Positions 49,134-57,761 of a stretch of DNA of 64,000 bases are shown here, one piece after another (position 1 is the stretch's first letter; each line of letters opens with the position of its first letter). A program made the translations under genes and the position numbers. The DNA is from Enterobacteriaceae bacterium ESL0689 (GTDB lineage Bacteria; Pseudomonadota; Gammaproteobacteria; Enterobacterales; Enterobacteriaceae), in the NCBI GenBank assembly GCA_029433525.1, contig JAQTIF010000001.1:682001-746000 (forward strand), read 5' to 3'. Under the pieces are notes generated by a model. It had not been told where the DNA came from. It searched no databases and was given only the letters and a program-made list of their open reading frames with translations.

Positions 49134-51335
49134 TTATTTTCTGCGTAGCAGCCGCAGCGCGTTGGCCGTTACCAGTACCGTCGCACCGGAGTCCGCCAGG
49201 ACTGCCAGCCACAAGCCGGTCAGGCCAAGCAGTGTCGTAATGAGAAAAATGCCCTTCAGCCCAAGCGCAATGGCGATATTTTGCTGAATGTTGGCGTGTG
49301 TCGCACGAGCCAGAGCAATGATCTGCGGCAGACCGGTCAGGCGGTTATGGGTTAAAGCGGCATCCGCCGTTTCCAGCGCCACATCAGTGCCACTACCCAT
49401 CGCAATACCGATGGTGGCGGCTTTCATCGCTGGCGCATCATTAATGCCATCGCCGACCATCGCCAGCGGCGCTTGTGCATTGAGCGCATTCACCGCCGCG
49501 ACTTTATCAGCGGGAAGTAATCCCGCGCGGAACGCCAGCCCCAGCTGATCGGCAATCGCCGCGGCGGCACGCGGGTTGTCACCGGTCAGGATCACGCCCT
49601 TGATGCCAAGCTGCTGCAGTTGATCAACCGCCTGGCGTGCATCCTCACGTAGGGTATCCTGCAGCGCAAGGAGCCCGATCACCTTATCGTCGCGCAGCAC
49701 AACAACGACGGTCTGACCCGAATTTTCCAGTTGCTGGATCTGCGTTTCATACTGTGGGAGCGTCTGTTTTGCTGCGGTACAGATCAATATCCGCTGATCA
49801 TCAACTTCGCCAGTAATGCCGGAACCGACCTGGGCCTGTTGATTGTGGGCAACCGGAACCGTCAGTTGTCGTTGTTGCGCTTCACGGACAATCGCTTGTG
49901 CCAGCGGATGGCTGGAGCCTTGTTCGACCGCCGCCGCCAGCATCAGCAAGTGGTTTTCATCCTCCCCGTTGTGGGCCACTATCGTGGTGACGCGTGGCTG
50001 GCCAACGGTCAGGGTACCTGTTTTATCAAAAGCGATTTGACGAACACGCGCCAGTTGCTCCAGTGCGGCACCGCCTTTAATTAATGCGCCATGTCGTGCC
50101 GCCACCGCCAGCCCGGAGGTAATCGCGGCGGGGGTGGAGATCACCAGTGCGCAGGGACAACCAATCAACAGCAGGGCCAGCCCCTTATAGAGCGAGAGAA
50201 ACCAATCGCCCGCGAAGAGTAGCGGCGGTACGATAGCAACCAGCAACGCAGCGGCCATAATGGCTGGCGTATAGATCCGGCTGAAACGATCAATAAAACG
50301 CTCGACCGGTGCCCGGCGCTCTTCTGCCTCTTCAATCATGCGCAGAATACGATCGATGGCGTTGTCGCCAGGTTCGGAAACGACAGTCAGTTGTACCAGG
50401 CGATCAATACTGGTCGCACCGGCGGCTATTCGTTCGCCTGAGCGATGTTCCACCGGGACAGACTCGCCAGTGAGTGCGCTTTCATCGAAACTGGCAAAGG
50501 GGGTCAGCAGTTGGCCATCGGCAGGCAGACGTCCCCCGGCGGCCACCTCGATGATATCGCCAGGGCGCAAATCACTTTGCGCGACGGTTTCCCGCACGCC
50601 GTCACGCAGGCGAATCGCGGTGTCGGGCGTTAATGCCATTAACGCACTCACCCCCTGACGGGCACGGCTGGCTGCCCAGCCTTCAAGACGTTCACCGATC
50701 AGGAACAATAACAGCACCATCGCAGCTTCAGCTGTTGCGCCGATAAATAATGCCCCGATAGCGGCGATACTCATTAATGTTTCAATCGCAAACCAGCTAC
50801 CGCTTCGCATCAGGCGTACTGCCTGGCGGGCGATGGGCCACAGTCCGACCAGGGTGGTGATAATAAAAGCACGCTGTCCGACGTCGGGCTTAAATTGTCC
50901 GATAACCCAGCTTGCGCTAATCATCAGTAACAGAATCAATAACATCCCGTTTTCCTGCCAGAAACTACTGTTGCTGGCGGCGGGGGCACTTTCATTGTGC
51001 AGCCGGTAGCCTATTGCACTGACTGCCGCTTCGACTTGCTGGCGAATATCACTATCGGCATCCACCAGCAGCTTTTCGCTGGTAAACAGCACTTGTGCCT
51101 GCCTGACGTCGGGGATCTGTCGTGCTGCATTTTCTACTTTGCGCGCGCAGGATGCGCAATCCATTCCCTCAACCTGCCAGTGATAACGCGCCTCTTTGAG
51201 TACCACTTCTTCCGCTATCGCGTCATGAACATGGTCAGATTCGATACAGCAGTTATCGGCTTCCGCCGTTGCCGGTTTGAATTTGAATGATGAGAATTGC
51301 GGAACTTTTTTACTTTGTTGTGCGGGTGTCGGCAT
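49134..51335 (-). CDS. zntA: Zn(II)/Cd(II)/Pb(II)-exporting P1B-type ATPase
   Basis: The 733-residue protein has an N-terminal heavy-metal domain with EGMDCASCARK, eight membrane segments, the transport motif CPCALVIS in TM6, the phosphorylation motif DKTGTLT and the hinge VGDGINDAPA. It pumps zinc, cadmium and lead out of the cytoplasm. An extra DNCC near residue 27 probably adds a metal ligand pair. Expression should be controlled by the MerR-type regulator ZntR through the operator at 51388. Confidence 0.96.
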   Translation of the reverse strand: MPTPAQQSKKVPQFSSFKFKPATAEADNCCIESDHVHDAIAEEVVLKEARYHWQVEGMDCASCARKVENAARQIPDVRQAQVLFTSEKLLVDADSDIRQQVEAAVSAIGYRLHNESAPAASNSSFWQENGMLLILLLMISASWVIGQFKPDVGQRAFIITTLVGLWPIARQAVRLMRSGSWFAIETLMSIAAIGALFIGATAEAAMVLLLFLIGERLEGWAASRARQGVSALMALTPDTAIRLRDGVRETVAQSDLRPGDIIEVAAGGRLPADGQLLTPFASFDESALTGESVPVEHRSGERIAAGATSIDRLVQLTVVSEPGDNAIDRILRMIEEAEERRAPVERFIDRFSRIYTPAIMAAALLVAIVPPLLFAGDWFLSLYKGLALLLIGCPCALVISTPAAITSGLAVAARHGALIKGGAALEQLARVRQIAFDKTGTLTVGQPRVTTIVAHNGEDENHLLMLAAAVEQGSSHPLAQAIVREAQQRQLTVPVAHNQQAQVGSGITGEVDDQRILICTAAKQTLPQYETQIQQLENSGQTVVVVLRDDKVIGLLALQDTLREDARQAVDQLQQLGIKGVILTGDNPRAAAAIADQLGLAFRAGLLPADKVAAVNALNAQAPLAMVGDGINDAPAMKAATIGIAMGSGTDVALETADAALTHNRLTGLPQIIALARATHANIQQNIAIALGLKGIFLITTLLGLTGLWLAVLADSGATVLVTANALRLLRRK

Positions 51336-51387
51336 AACATCCTCCTGATCGGCAAATGATCATTCTCCTGTTGCCTCCACAGAATAC

Positions 51388-51409
51388 ACTCTGGAGTCGA
51401 CTCCAGAGT
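51388..51409 (-). promoter_or_regulatory. ZntR-type operator/promoter of zntA
   Basis: A perfect 22-bp palindrome (ACTCTGGAGTCGACTCCAGA with GT completing it) lies between a -35 TTGACT (reverse strand, 51412-51407) and a -10 TATTCT (51386-51381). The spacer is 20 bp, the overlong spacing typical of MerR-family activated promoters. It is close to the known E. coli zntA promoter. Confidence 0.9.
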
Positions 51410-51443
51410 CAAGGATTAAATCACCGACAGCAGATGATTTTAT

Positions 51444-51731
51444 TTATGGTTGTTTAGACTGACCACGCAGGTGATTTTTCTGCCAGACCAGCAGCTCCAG
51501 GACCCCAAAAATAAAGATACGTACCTGTTGCCAGCGGCTAAGGGGGATGCTGCCTGTCTTCTGTATCACCACCACCTTTAACAGCATAAGTTGTAAGCCA
51601 TGCATCACCACCGTCAGCAACAGGGCGACATGGGTGAAAATATTCAAGGGTTTCGGAAAAGGCTGAAAAAGATTAGATAATAAAAAAGCCCAGACACACA
51701 GTATTAACAGGCGACCGATATTAATCAGCAT
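51444..51731 (-). CDS. yhhL: DUF1145 family membrane protein
   Basis: The 95-residue protein begins MLINIGRLLILCVWAFLLSN, as E. coli YhhL does, and has two to three membrane segments (residues 3-25, 33-52). The start at 51731 follows AGGAGG by five bases and overlaps the end of rsmD, so the two are translationally coupled. Function unknown. yhhM and yhhN, which follow in E. coli, are missing between this gene and zntA. Confidence 0.88.
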   Translation of the reverse strand: MLINIGRLLILCVWAFLLSNLFQPFPKPLNIFTHVALLLTVVMHGLQLMLLKVVVIQKTGSIPLSRWQQVRIFIFGVLELLVWQKNHLRGQSKQP

Positions 51732-52323
51732 CATCCCCTCCTGGACATTGCCGTTGATAAAGACGATAAGCGACCTGCCCGGCGACTTTTTCCCGATATA
51801 AAGTCCAGTTTGCTGGTACGGGAGGGAGGCCAGTTTCGATTTCACTTTCCACGTAGATAAAGGCGTTATGGGTTAACCAGCCATTTTGCTCGAGCAGATG
51901 GAATGTTTCTGCCAGTAGCCCCTGACGAAAAGGGGGATCGACAAAAACAATATGGTGGGGGGTACCCGCTTGCCGAAGCCAGCTCAGGGTATTGGTATTG
52001 ATCACCTTGCCATGATGGGCCTTCAGGGTCAGCAGGTTGTTTTGCAATTGCCGGGCAACGCTGCGTTCCATCTCCAGTAGCGTGGCGTTGCCCGCATAGC
52101 GTGATAGCGCTTCCAGCCCCAGCGCACCACTGCCAGCAAAACAATCAAGGCAGTGGGCATCAATAATAACCGGAGCCAGCCAGTTAAACAGGGTTTCCCG
52201 CACCCTGTCGGTTGTTGGGCGCAAACCGGGGCTGACCGGTACCGGAAGTTTACGCCCCCGCCACTGTCCGCCAATAATGCGGATCTGGCCACTCTGTGGT
52301 AACGAGTCAGGTTTTTTCATCAT
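51721..52323 (-). CDS. rsmD: 16S rRNA (guanine966-N2)-methyltransferase
   Basis: The 200-residue enzyme methylates G966 of 16S rRNA in the assembled small subunit. The RIIGGQWRGRKLPV start, RPTTDRVRETLFNWL, the cofactor site DCFAGSGALGLEALSR and the catalytic VDPPF are all seen. It is divergent from ftsY as in E. coli. Confidence 0.95.
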   Translation of the reverse strand: MMKKPDSLPQSGQIRIIGGQWRGRKLPVPVSPGLRPTTDRVRETLFNWLAPVIIDAHCLDCFAGSGALGLEALSRYAGNATLLEMERSVARQLQNNLLTLKAHHGKVINTNTLSWLRQAGTPHHIVFVDPPFRQGLLAETFHLLEQNGWLTHNAFIYVESEIETGLPPVPANWTLYREKVAGQVAYRLYQRQCPGGDDAD

Positions 52324-52386
52324 TTTACCCGGAGTTTTATTTTCAGCCTGTTATTTTAACGACAGAACAGCCATGATGAAACCTTA

Positions 52387-52585
52387 GCATCTGGCCGGGC
52401 AGCATTATTTTACCCAACTTTCTGGCGCTGAATATGACCACTTCTGCTGGCAGCCAACGGCCAGGATGATTTCACCTCAGGAACTTGATCCCAGGGCGGT
52501 GATGCGAGAGAAGTTAAGTGATAAACTATGCGGCAAATATTATCATTTTCAGCTTTCGCTATTGTTAGCCGAAGCGCTGCCATAA
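52387..52585 (+). other. short coding-like remnant between rsmD and ftsY
   Basis: After a TAG at 52384 a frame stays open for 66 codons to 52585 and contains ordinary-looking protein text (SGAEYDHFCWQPTARMISPQ and ending KYYHFQLSLLLAEALP). The only ATG is at 52466, giving 39 residues. I do not recognise it. It may be the tail of a gene lost from this spot, which in E. coli is a short divergent promoter region. Confidence 0.3.
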
Positions 52586-52610
52586 ATATACTGCGGGGGT
52601 CGCGTCGCGA

Positions 52611-53888
52611 ATGGCAAAAGAGAAAAAAAGTCGTTTCTTCTCCTGGTTAGGTTTTGGCCAAAAAGAGCCACAGCAAGAGCAGGAAATCGAGCATGAGCAA
52701 AAAACCGAACCGCAGGCGGAGATCACACCGTCATCTTCAGCGCTAACATTAGCGGATGAAGGCGTTGTTGCCGCGCCTGAAGCGGCAGATAATTTTCAGC
52801 AAGAGCAAGAGCAAGAGCAAGAGCAAGAGCAAGAGCAAGAGCAAGAGCAAGAGCAAGAGCAAGAAATTGCTCCGCCTGCTTCTGATACCGCACCGATCAT
52901 CGCATCATCCGATACGCCTGAAATGACGCGGCAATCCCCGCCGTCACAGGAGCAGGAAAAACCGACCAGAGAGCGTTTTTTTGTCCGCCTCAAACAGAGC
53001 CTGCTGAAAACCAGGCAAAACCTCGGTTCCGGGTTTATCAGTCTGTTTCGTGGCAAGAAAATTGATGATGAACTGTTTGAAGAGCTGGAAGAGCAGTTAT
53101 TGATCGCTGATATTGGCATGGAAACGACCAGCAAAATTATTGCGCACCTGATCGAAAGTGCCAGCCGTCAACAGCTTCAGGATGCGCAGGCGCTGTATGG
53201 CCTGTTGAAAGCCGAGATGGCAAACATGCTCGCAAAAGTTGATAACCCACTTAACATTGAAGGGAAAATGCCATTTGTTATCCTGATGGTTGGGGTTAAT
53301 GGGGTGGGTAAAACGACCACCATCGGTAAGCTGGCGCGTCAGTTTGTCCAACAGGGAAAATCCGTGATGCTGGCGGCAGGCGATACTTTCCGTGCTGCCG
53401 CCGTCGAGCAGCTCCAGGTCTGGGGGCAACGGAACAATATTCCGGTGATTGCGCAGCATACCGGGGCCGATTCTGCATCGGTGATTTTCGATGCGATTCA
53501 GGCGGCGAAAGCGCGTCATATCGATGTCCTGATCGCTGATACCGCAGGGCGTCTGCAAAACAAAGCGCATCTGATGGAAGAACTGAAGAAAATCGTGCGG
53601 GTGATGAAAAAACTCGATCCTGATGCCCCCCATGAAGTCATGCTGACCATTGATGCCAGCACCGGGCAAAATGCGATTAGCCAGACCCGATTGTTCCATG
53701 AGGCGGTGGGACTGACCGGTATCACACTGACTAAGCTGGATGGTACAGCGAAAGGAGGCGTCATCTTCTCTGTCGCCGATCAGTTTGCTATTCCGATCCG
53801 CTATATTGGTGTTGGTGAACGTATTGAGGATTTACGTCCGTTCAATGCTGATGATTTTATTGAAGCGTTATTTTCCCGAGAGGATTAA
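52611..53888 (+). CDS. ftsY: signal recognition particle receptor FtsY
   Basis: The 425-residue GTPase docks ribosome-nascent-chain-SRP complexes at the membrane. It has an acidic, Glu/Gln-rich A domain (about 1-120), a short N domain and the G domain with GVNGVGKTTTIGKLA, DTAGRLQNK and TKLDGTAKGG. It is about 70 residues shorter than E. coli FtsY, all in the A domain. The A domain includes a run of alternating Gln-Glu coded by a perfect hexanucleotide repeat. First gene of ftsYEX; ftsE starts 2 bp after its stop. Confidence 0.97.
   Translation: MAKEKKSRFFSWLGFGQKEPQQEQEIEHEQKTEPQAEITPSSSALTLADEGVVAAPEAADNFQQEQEQEQEQEQEQEQEQEQEQEIAPPASDTAPIIASSDTPEMTRQSPPSQEQEKPTRERFFVRLKQSLLKTRQNLGSGFISLFRGKKIDDELFEELEEQLLIADIGMETTSKIIAHLIESASRQQLQDAQALYGLLKAEMANMLAKVDNPLNIEGKMPFVILMVGVNGVGKTTTIGKLARQFVQQGKSVMLAAGDTFRAAAVEQLQVWGQRNNIPVIAQHTGADSASVIFDAIQAAKARHIDVLIADTAGRLQNKAHLMEELKKIVRVMKKLDPDAPHEVMLTIDASTGQNAISQTRLFHEAVGLTGITLTKLDGTAKGGVIFSVADQFAIPIRYIGVGERIEDLRPFNADDFIEALFSRED
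52800..52865 (+). repeat. hexanucleotide microsatellite in ftsY
   Basis: Ten and a half perfect copies of CAAGAG, then GAA. Being a multiple of three, changes in copy number alter only the length of a Gln-Glu run and keep the frame. Confidence 0.95.
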
Positions 53889-53890
53889 CA

Positions 53891-54559
53891 ATGATTCGCT
53901 TTGAACAAGTGAGCAAAGCTTATCTTGGTGGCAGGCAAGCATTGCAGGGAGTTAACTTTCATCTGCGTGCAGGTGAGATGGCTTTTCTGACGGGGCATTC
54001 GGGCGCAGGGAAAAGCACTTTACTTAAGCTTATCTGCGGTATAGAGCGACCCAGCACTGGAAAAATAATGTTTAGCGGCCATGAGATCAGTCGTCTGAAA
54101 AACAGTGAGGTGCCGTTTCTGCGCCGCCAGATTGGGATGATTTTCCAGAATCACCACTTGCTGATGGATCGCTCGGTGTATGATAACGTCGCGATCCCGC
54201 TGATTATTGCCGGTGCCAGTGGAGATGATATTCGCCGCCGGGTATCTGCGGCACTGGATAAAGTCGGCTTACTGAATAAAGCGAGGAGTCTGCCGGTTCA
54301 GCTTTCTGGCGGCGAACAGCAGCGGGTTGGTATCGCGCGCGCGGTGGTGAATAAACCCGCCGTATTGCTGGCAGATGAACCGACCGGTAATCTGGATGAA
54401 ACGCTCTCCGAAGGCATTTTACGCCTGTTTGAAGAATTCAATCACGTTGGCGTGACCGTACTGATGGCGACACATGATTTGGCGCTCATTTCCAGTCGCT
54501 CCTATCGTGTGCTAACGCTCAGTGACGGCCGTATGCATGGAGGTAGCTGGAATGAATAA
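53891..54559 (+). CDS. ftsE: cell division ATP-binding protein FtsE
   Basis: The 222-residue ABC ATPase has Walker [10 protein letters not shown], the signature [16 protein letters not shown] and Walker [13 protein letters not shown]. With FtsX it activates periplasmic amidase regulators (EnvC) at the septum. The stop overlaps the ftsX start by 8 bases. Confidence 0.97.
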   Translation: MIRFEQVSKAYLGGRQALQGVNFHLRAGEMAFLTGHSGAGKSTLLKLICGIERPSTGKIMFSGHEISRLKNSEVPFLRRQIGMIFQNHHLLMDRSVYDNVAIPLIIAGASGDDIRRRVSAALDKVGLLNKARSLPVQLSGGEQQRVGIARAVVNKPAVLLADEPTGNLDETLSEGILRLFEEFNHVGVTVLMATHDLALISSRSYRVLTLSDGRMHGGSWNE

Positions 54560-55598
54560 GCGTGATGCGATAAATCATGTTCGCCGATGGCTCAGTAAAC
54601 TCAATGGCCTGCGTAAAAGTTCAGCGATCAGCTATCGTGCCCTGAAACAAAAAGAGGCGGTATTACTTGCGGTTTCCCGTAAGAACAATGTTTTTAATGA
54701 ACAGATACGCTATGCCTGGCATAATGCGATTCAGGATTTAAAAAGTACCCCCTTTGCCACCCTGCTGACGGTGATGGTCATTGCAATCTCGCTGACACTG
54801 CCCGTGGTGTGCTACATGGTCTACAAAAATGTCAGTCACGCGGCAGCCCAGTATTATCCCTCACCACAAATTACGGTCTATTTTGATAAGTCACTCAGTG
54901 ATGATGCGGCGGCGCTGGTTGTCAACCAGCTTCGGGTGCAGAAAGAGGTCGAAAAAGTTAACTATTTATCGCGTGATGAAGCGCTGGGCGAATTTCGTAA
55001 CTGGTCGGGTTTCGGTGGTGCATTGGATATGCTGGAAGAGAACCCGTTGCCCGCTGTGGCGACTGTGGTGCCAAAGCCCGAATTTCAGAGTGTTACCGAC
55101 CTGAATATGCTGCGTGATCGACTGGCAGAGATTCCGGGTGTCGATGAAGCACGCATGGATGATAGCTGGTTTGCCCGCCTCACCGCGCTGACCGCCCTCG
55201 CAGGACATGTTTCAATGCTGATTGGGGTTCTGATGGTCGCGGCTGTTTTCCTTGTCATTGGCAACAGCATTCGCCTGAGTATTTTTGTCCGCCGGGATAC
55301 CATTAATGTACAGAAATTGATTGGTGCAACGGACGGTTTTATTCTCCGTCCCTTTCTTTATGGCGGTGCGTTACTGGGTTTTTGCGGTGCGTTTTTATCC
55401 TTAATTTTGTCAGAAGTGATGGTCATGCGTCTGTCGGCCGCAGTCACCGAAGTCGCGAAAGCATTCGGAACGCAATTTGAACTTAATGGTTTAGGGTTTG
55501 AGGAGTGCCTGCTGATGTTGCTGATATGCTCAATGATTGGCTGGCTTGCCGCCTGGTTAGCGACGGTACAGCATTTGCGCCACTTTATGCCGGAATAA
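54552..55598 (+). CDS. ftsX: cell division protein FtsX
   Basis: The 348-residue type VII ABC transporter-like protein has four membrane segments (one near residue 75, three in the C-terminal 150 residues) with a large periplasmic loop (about 100-215) that binds EnvC. The start at 54552 is set by the overlap with ftsE; a longer frame opens at 54522. Confidence 0.96.
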   Translation: MNKRDAINHVRRWLSKLNGLRKSSAISYRALKQKEAVLLAVSRKNNVFNEQIRYAWHNAIQDLKSTPFATLLTVMVIAISLTLPVVCYMVYKNVSHAAAQYYPSPQITVYFDKSLSDDAAALVVNQLRVQKEVEKVNYLSRDEALGEFRNWSGFGGALDMLEENPLPAVATVVPKPEFQSVTDLNMLRDRLAEIPGVDEARMDDSWFARLTALTALAGHVSMLIGVLMVAAVFLVIGNSIRLSIFVRRDTINVQKLIGATDGFILRPFLYGGALLGFCGAFLSLILSEVMVMRLSAAVTEVAKAFGTQFELNGLGFEECLLMLLICSMIGWLAAWLATVQHLRHFMPE

Positions 55599-55630
55599 CA
55601 AACATCTGATATAATCTGTAGCAAAATTAT

Positions 55631-55843
55631 TGTGGATATTTCGTGGTTACCAGCATGGCAATCTCTGGCAAGATAGCGTGCAGATAACGGCAGGCAGTCC
55701 AGAGAATGGTGGGTTTATCTGTACGTGTTATGGACTCTGCTTTGCAGAGTAAGGAAAGCCTCTTTCGCTCACTTTTCCCGGGGTTGTTGTGTGTAATTTA
55801 TTCACCTGTCGATAAGAACTTGTGGATAAAATAGCAGTCTAAA
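55631..55843 (+). promoter_or_regulatory. rpoH promoter region with sigma-E promoter and DnaA boxes
   Basis: GAACTT (55816-55821), a 16-bp spacer and TCTAA (55838-55842) form a sigma-E promoter equivalent to E. coli rpoH P3. A DnaA box TGTGGATAA (55821-55829) overlaps it, and a second one-mismatch box TGTGGATAT is at 55631. DnaA and sigma-E control of rpoH are known in E. coli. The stretch 55599-56089 holds no gene. Confidence 0.8.
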
Positions 55844-55901
55844 AGACGAAGAAACGGATATTTGCGTGATAAGTTCTGATGCTCTGTGGTATTTTTAACT
55901 A

Positions 55902-56047
55902 AGAGCCTGGTTCAGCAGGCGTCATTGGCGCAGCCAGTTTGGACATGGACAGCGCGGAGAAACCGCAGCGTACACGGAGTACGTGAGGATTTCGAGCACT
56001 GCCCTGGGCCAAAATGGCAAGTAAAATAGCCTGATGGGCCAGGCACT
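55902..56047 (+). repeat. dispersed 146-bp repeat, full copy in the rpoH leader
   Basis: It begins AGAGCCTGGTTCAGCAGGC and ends GCCTGATGGGCCAGGCACT. It has the same length and about nine in ten identical bases compared with the copy at 29067. It lies between the sigma-E promoter (55842) and the rpoH start (56090), so transcripts from that promoter carry it. Confidence 0.9.
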
Positions 56048-56089
56048 AAACAATCACGGCCTCAGACGATATTGATTGAGAGGATTTGA

Positions 56090-56944
56090 ATGACCAAAGA
56101 TATGCAAACGTTAGCTTTGGCCCCGGTGGGTAATCTGGAGTCATATATCCGGGCGGCGAATGCCTGGCCGATGCTGTCGGCTGATGAAGAGCGTGAGCTG
56201 GCTGAAAAACTGCATTACCAGGGGGATCTGGAAGCAGCGAAAAAACTGATCCTGTCTCACCTACGCTTTGTTGTTCATATTGCTCGCAATTATTCTGGCT
56301 ATGGCTTACCGCAGGCCGATTTGATTCAGGAAGGGAATATCGGCCTGATGAAAGCAGTACGGCGTTTCAACCCTGAAGTAGGGGTGCGACTGGTCTCTTT
56401 TGCTGTCCACTGGATCAAAGCCGAAATACACGAATATGTGCTGCGTAACTGGCGCATCGTTAAGGTAGCCACCACCAAAGCTCAGCGTAAATTATTCTTT
56501 AATCTGCGTAAAACCAAACAACGTCTCGGCTGGTTTAATCAGGATGAAGTCGATATGGTCGCCCGCGAGTTAGGGGTGTCCAGTAAAGATGTGCGCGAAA
56601 TGGAATCACGCATGGCGGCACAGGATATGACCTTTGATGCCCCTGCCGAGGATGATGCTGATAACCAGCCAATGGCGCCGGTACTCTATTTACAGGATAA
56701 AACCTCTAACTTTGCTGACGGTATTGAAGATAACAACTGGGAAGAACAAGCCGCGAATAAATTAACCGATGCGATTCAGGGGCTGGACGCTCGCAGCCAG
56801 GATATCATTCGTGCCCGCTGGCTGGATGAAGATAATAAGTCCACTTTGCAAGAGTTGGCGGATCGCTACGGTGTATCGGCTGAGCGTGTACGTCAGTTAG
56901 AAAAAAATGCCATGAAAAAACTGCGTGTTGCGATAGAGACCTGA
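56090..56944 (+). CDS. rpoH: heat-shock sigma factor sigma-32
   Basis: The 284-residue sigma factor has the E. coli length. Region 2 ([40 protein letters not shown]), the RpoH box [10 protein letters not shown] used for chaperone/FtsH turnover, and region 4 ([20 protein letters not shown]) are intact. It follows ftsYEX as in E. coli. In E. coli the mRNA around the start codon is an RNA thermometer; whether it folds the same way here was not tested. Confidence 0.97.
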   Translation: MTKDMQTLALAPVGNLESYIRAANAWPMLSADEERELAEKLHYQGDLEAAKKLILSHLRFVVHIARNYSGYGLPQADLIQEGNIGLMKAVRRFNPEVGVRLVSFAVHWIKAEIHEYVLRNWRIVKVATTKAQRKLFFNLRKTKQRLGWFNQDEVDMVARELGVSSKDVREMESRMAAQDMTFDAPAEDDADNQPMAPVLYLQDKTSNFADGIEDNNWEEQAANKLTDAIQGLDARSQDIIRARWLDEDNKSTLQELADRYGVSAERVRQLEKNAMKKLRVAIET

Positions 56945-56948
56945 GAGC

Positions 56949-56968
56949 CACAAAAACAGGGTTTTGTG
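56949..56968 (+). terminator. small hairpin after rpoH
   Basis: CACAAAA/TTTTGTG with a 6-nt loop lies 5 bp after the stop codon, followed by a weak GCTTTTTA tract. Confidence 0.4.
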
Positions 56969-56987
56969 ACCGCATGCTTTTTATCTG

Positions 56988-57018
56988 AATGATTTTATTG
57001 AAAAATAAAATCATTTTT
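56988..57018 (+). terminator. terminator of rpoH
   Basis: AATGATTTTATT and AATAAAATCATT form a 12-bp stem closed by a GAAA loop and followed by TTTCTT. It separates rpoH from the convergent accessory cluster. The stretch 57019-57194 after it has no gene I can support. Confidence 0.8.
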
Positions 57019-57235
57019 CTTCTGGTTACAAGGGCGTGATAGTAAACCGATCGGGTGCTTAATTATCTGATAAAGCACCTGCTAAAACCCATCTGACGCC
57101 AACATCGGGTATCAATTTTCCGTAGTTCATCTGATGTGTTGCGGCTGGAGGACAGGTATTGATGACGTCATGGGTAACGCTGCTCTTGATGCGCTTATAA
57201 CAGAAAATTCAAATAGATATATTTTATAGAGCCCA

Positions 57236-57361
57236 TCAAAAAAACAGAAGCAAACAATACAATGAAAATAAACTCATTCGGTAGTAAGTATGCATCCACC
57301 GGGATAGTTCTTCTGGCACGGTATCAAAGAAATGATAAACATCCGTATTTTTATAGTACAT
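57236..57361 (-). CDS. small membrane protein, second copy of 'ImmB' (possibly frameshifted)
   Basis: A 41-residue product beginning MYYKNTDVYHFFDTVPEELS with one membrane segment (SLYCLLLFF). It aligns with the protein at 57783-57935: F-x-x-x-x-P-x-x-x-x-W-x-x-x-Y-Y, then a Leu/Phe-rich helix. One extra T in the seven-T run near 57240 would extend it to LMGSIKYIYLNFLL and a stop at 57195, the length of the paralogue, so a homopolymer frameshift is likely. The ATG is two bases after the stop of the preceding gene. Function not known; position suggests immunity. Confidence 0.5.
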   Translation of the reverse strand: MYYKNTDVYHFFDTVPEELSRWMHTYYRMSLFSLYCLLLFF

Positions 57362-57363
57362 AA

Positions 57364-57603
57364 CTAAAGGTTTCTTTTTTTCTTCAGGCATAAAAAATAA
57401 TATACAAGCATAAATGAACCAAAAAAACCGACCAGCGAGTGAAAATAATAGGGAACATATAGCTCAAAGCCGCTCTTATAATACGTTTCAATGATTTTTT
57501 CATATCTCCATTTATTAATTCCAAAGTAATAAAATAAAAAAATAAGTGATAAAATATCTATCCAGGCACATGCAATACTTATATATGATAGGGTCTGCGC
57601 CAT
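57364..57603 (-). CDS. small membrane protein, second copy of 'ImmA'
   Basis: The 79-residue protein has two membrane segments (about 10-30 and 52-73) around a short hydrophilic loop. Its second half, YYKSGFELYVPYYF and GFFGSFMLVYYF with a LKKKR tail, matches the protein at 57914-58192, so the two are paralogues. It starts 5 bp after the stop of the orphan toxin tip, with TTAAGG before it. Strongly AT-rich compared with flanking rpoH and yhgF. By position it is the likely immunity protein for the tip. No family recognised. Confidence 0.7.
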   Translation of the reverse strand: MAQTLSYISIACAWIDILSLIFLFYYFGINKWRYEKIIETYYKSGFELYVPYYFHSLVGFFGSFMLVYYFLCLKKKRNL

Positions 57604-57608
57604 ATACC

Positions 57609-57761
57609 TTAACTCCGGAATATATAATCTATAAATGAATCACTAACAGACGTGGCAGCATAACCGGCAATAGCTGCGCCTGTTACTGCACAGACTACAC
57701 CACCGATACCTGCACCCGGCGCTGTACAAATAATACCTGCTATATTTACGCCCACACTCAT
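57609..57761 (-). CDS. orphan toxin-like C-terminal segment (glycine-rich)
   Basis: Fifty residues from an ATG at 57761 (MSVGVNIAGIICTAPGAGIG), rich in Gly and Ala at small-residue spacing, ending SVSDSFIDYIFRS. The same frame is open back to 57782 with KSVIRYI, which has no start codon. That longer piece aligns with the tail of the broken effector: R-x-x-M-x-x-G, then VCAVTGAAIAG against VCCSVIGGILAS, then SDSFIDY against SDHIIEW. This is a displaced effector C terminus, not a full gene. A glycine-zipper pattern suggests membrane insertion. It may be silent until recombined onto an effector body. Confidence 0.6.
   Translation of the reverse strand: MSVGVNIAGIICTAPGAGIGGVVCAVTGAAIAGYAATSVSDSFIDYIFRS

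Noticed and set aside
52800-52865. Short tandem repeat as a CRISPR or other array
   Set aside because: Units are six bases without spacers, lie in frame inside ftsY and code Gln-Glu.
57019-57194. A third toxin fragment downstream of ImmB2 (a THDVINTC-like segment resembling TNDVIHTC of the effector)
   Set aside because: The likeness is eight residues in one frame, and the rest does not align. Too short to claim.
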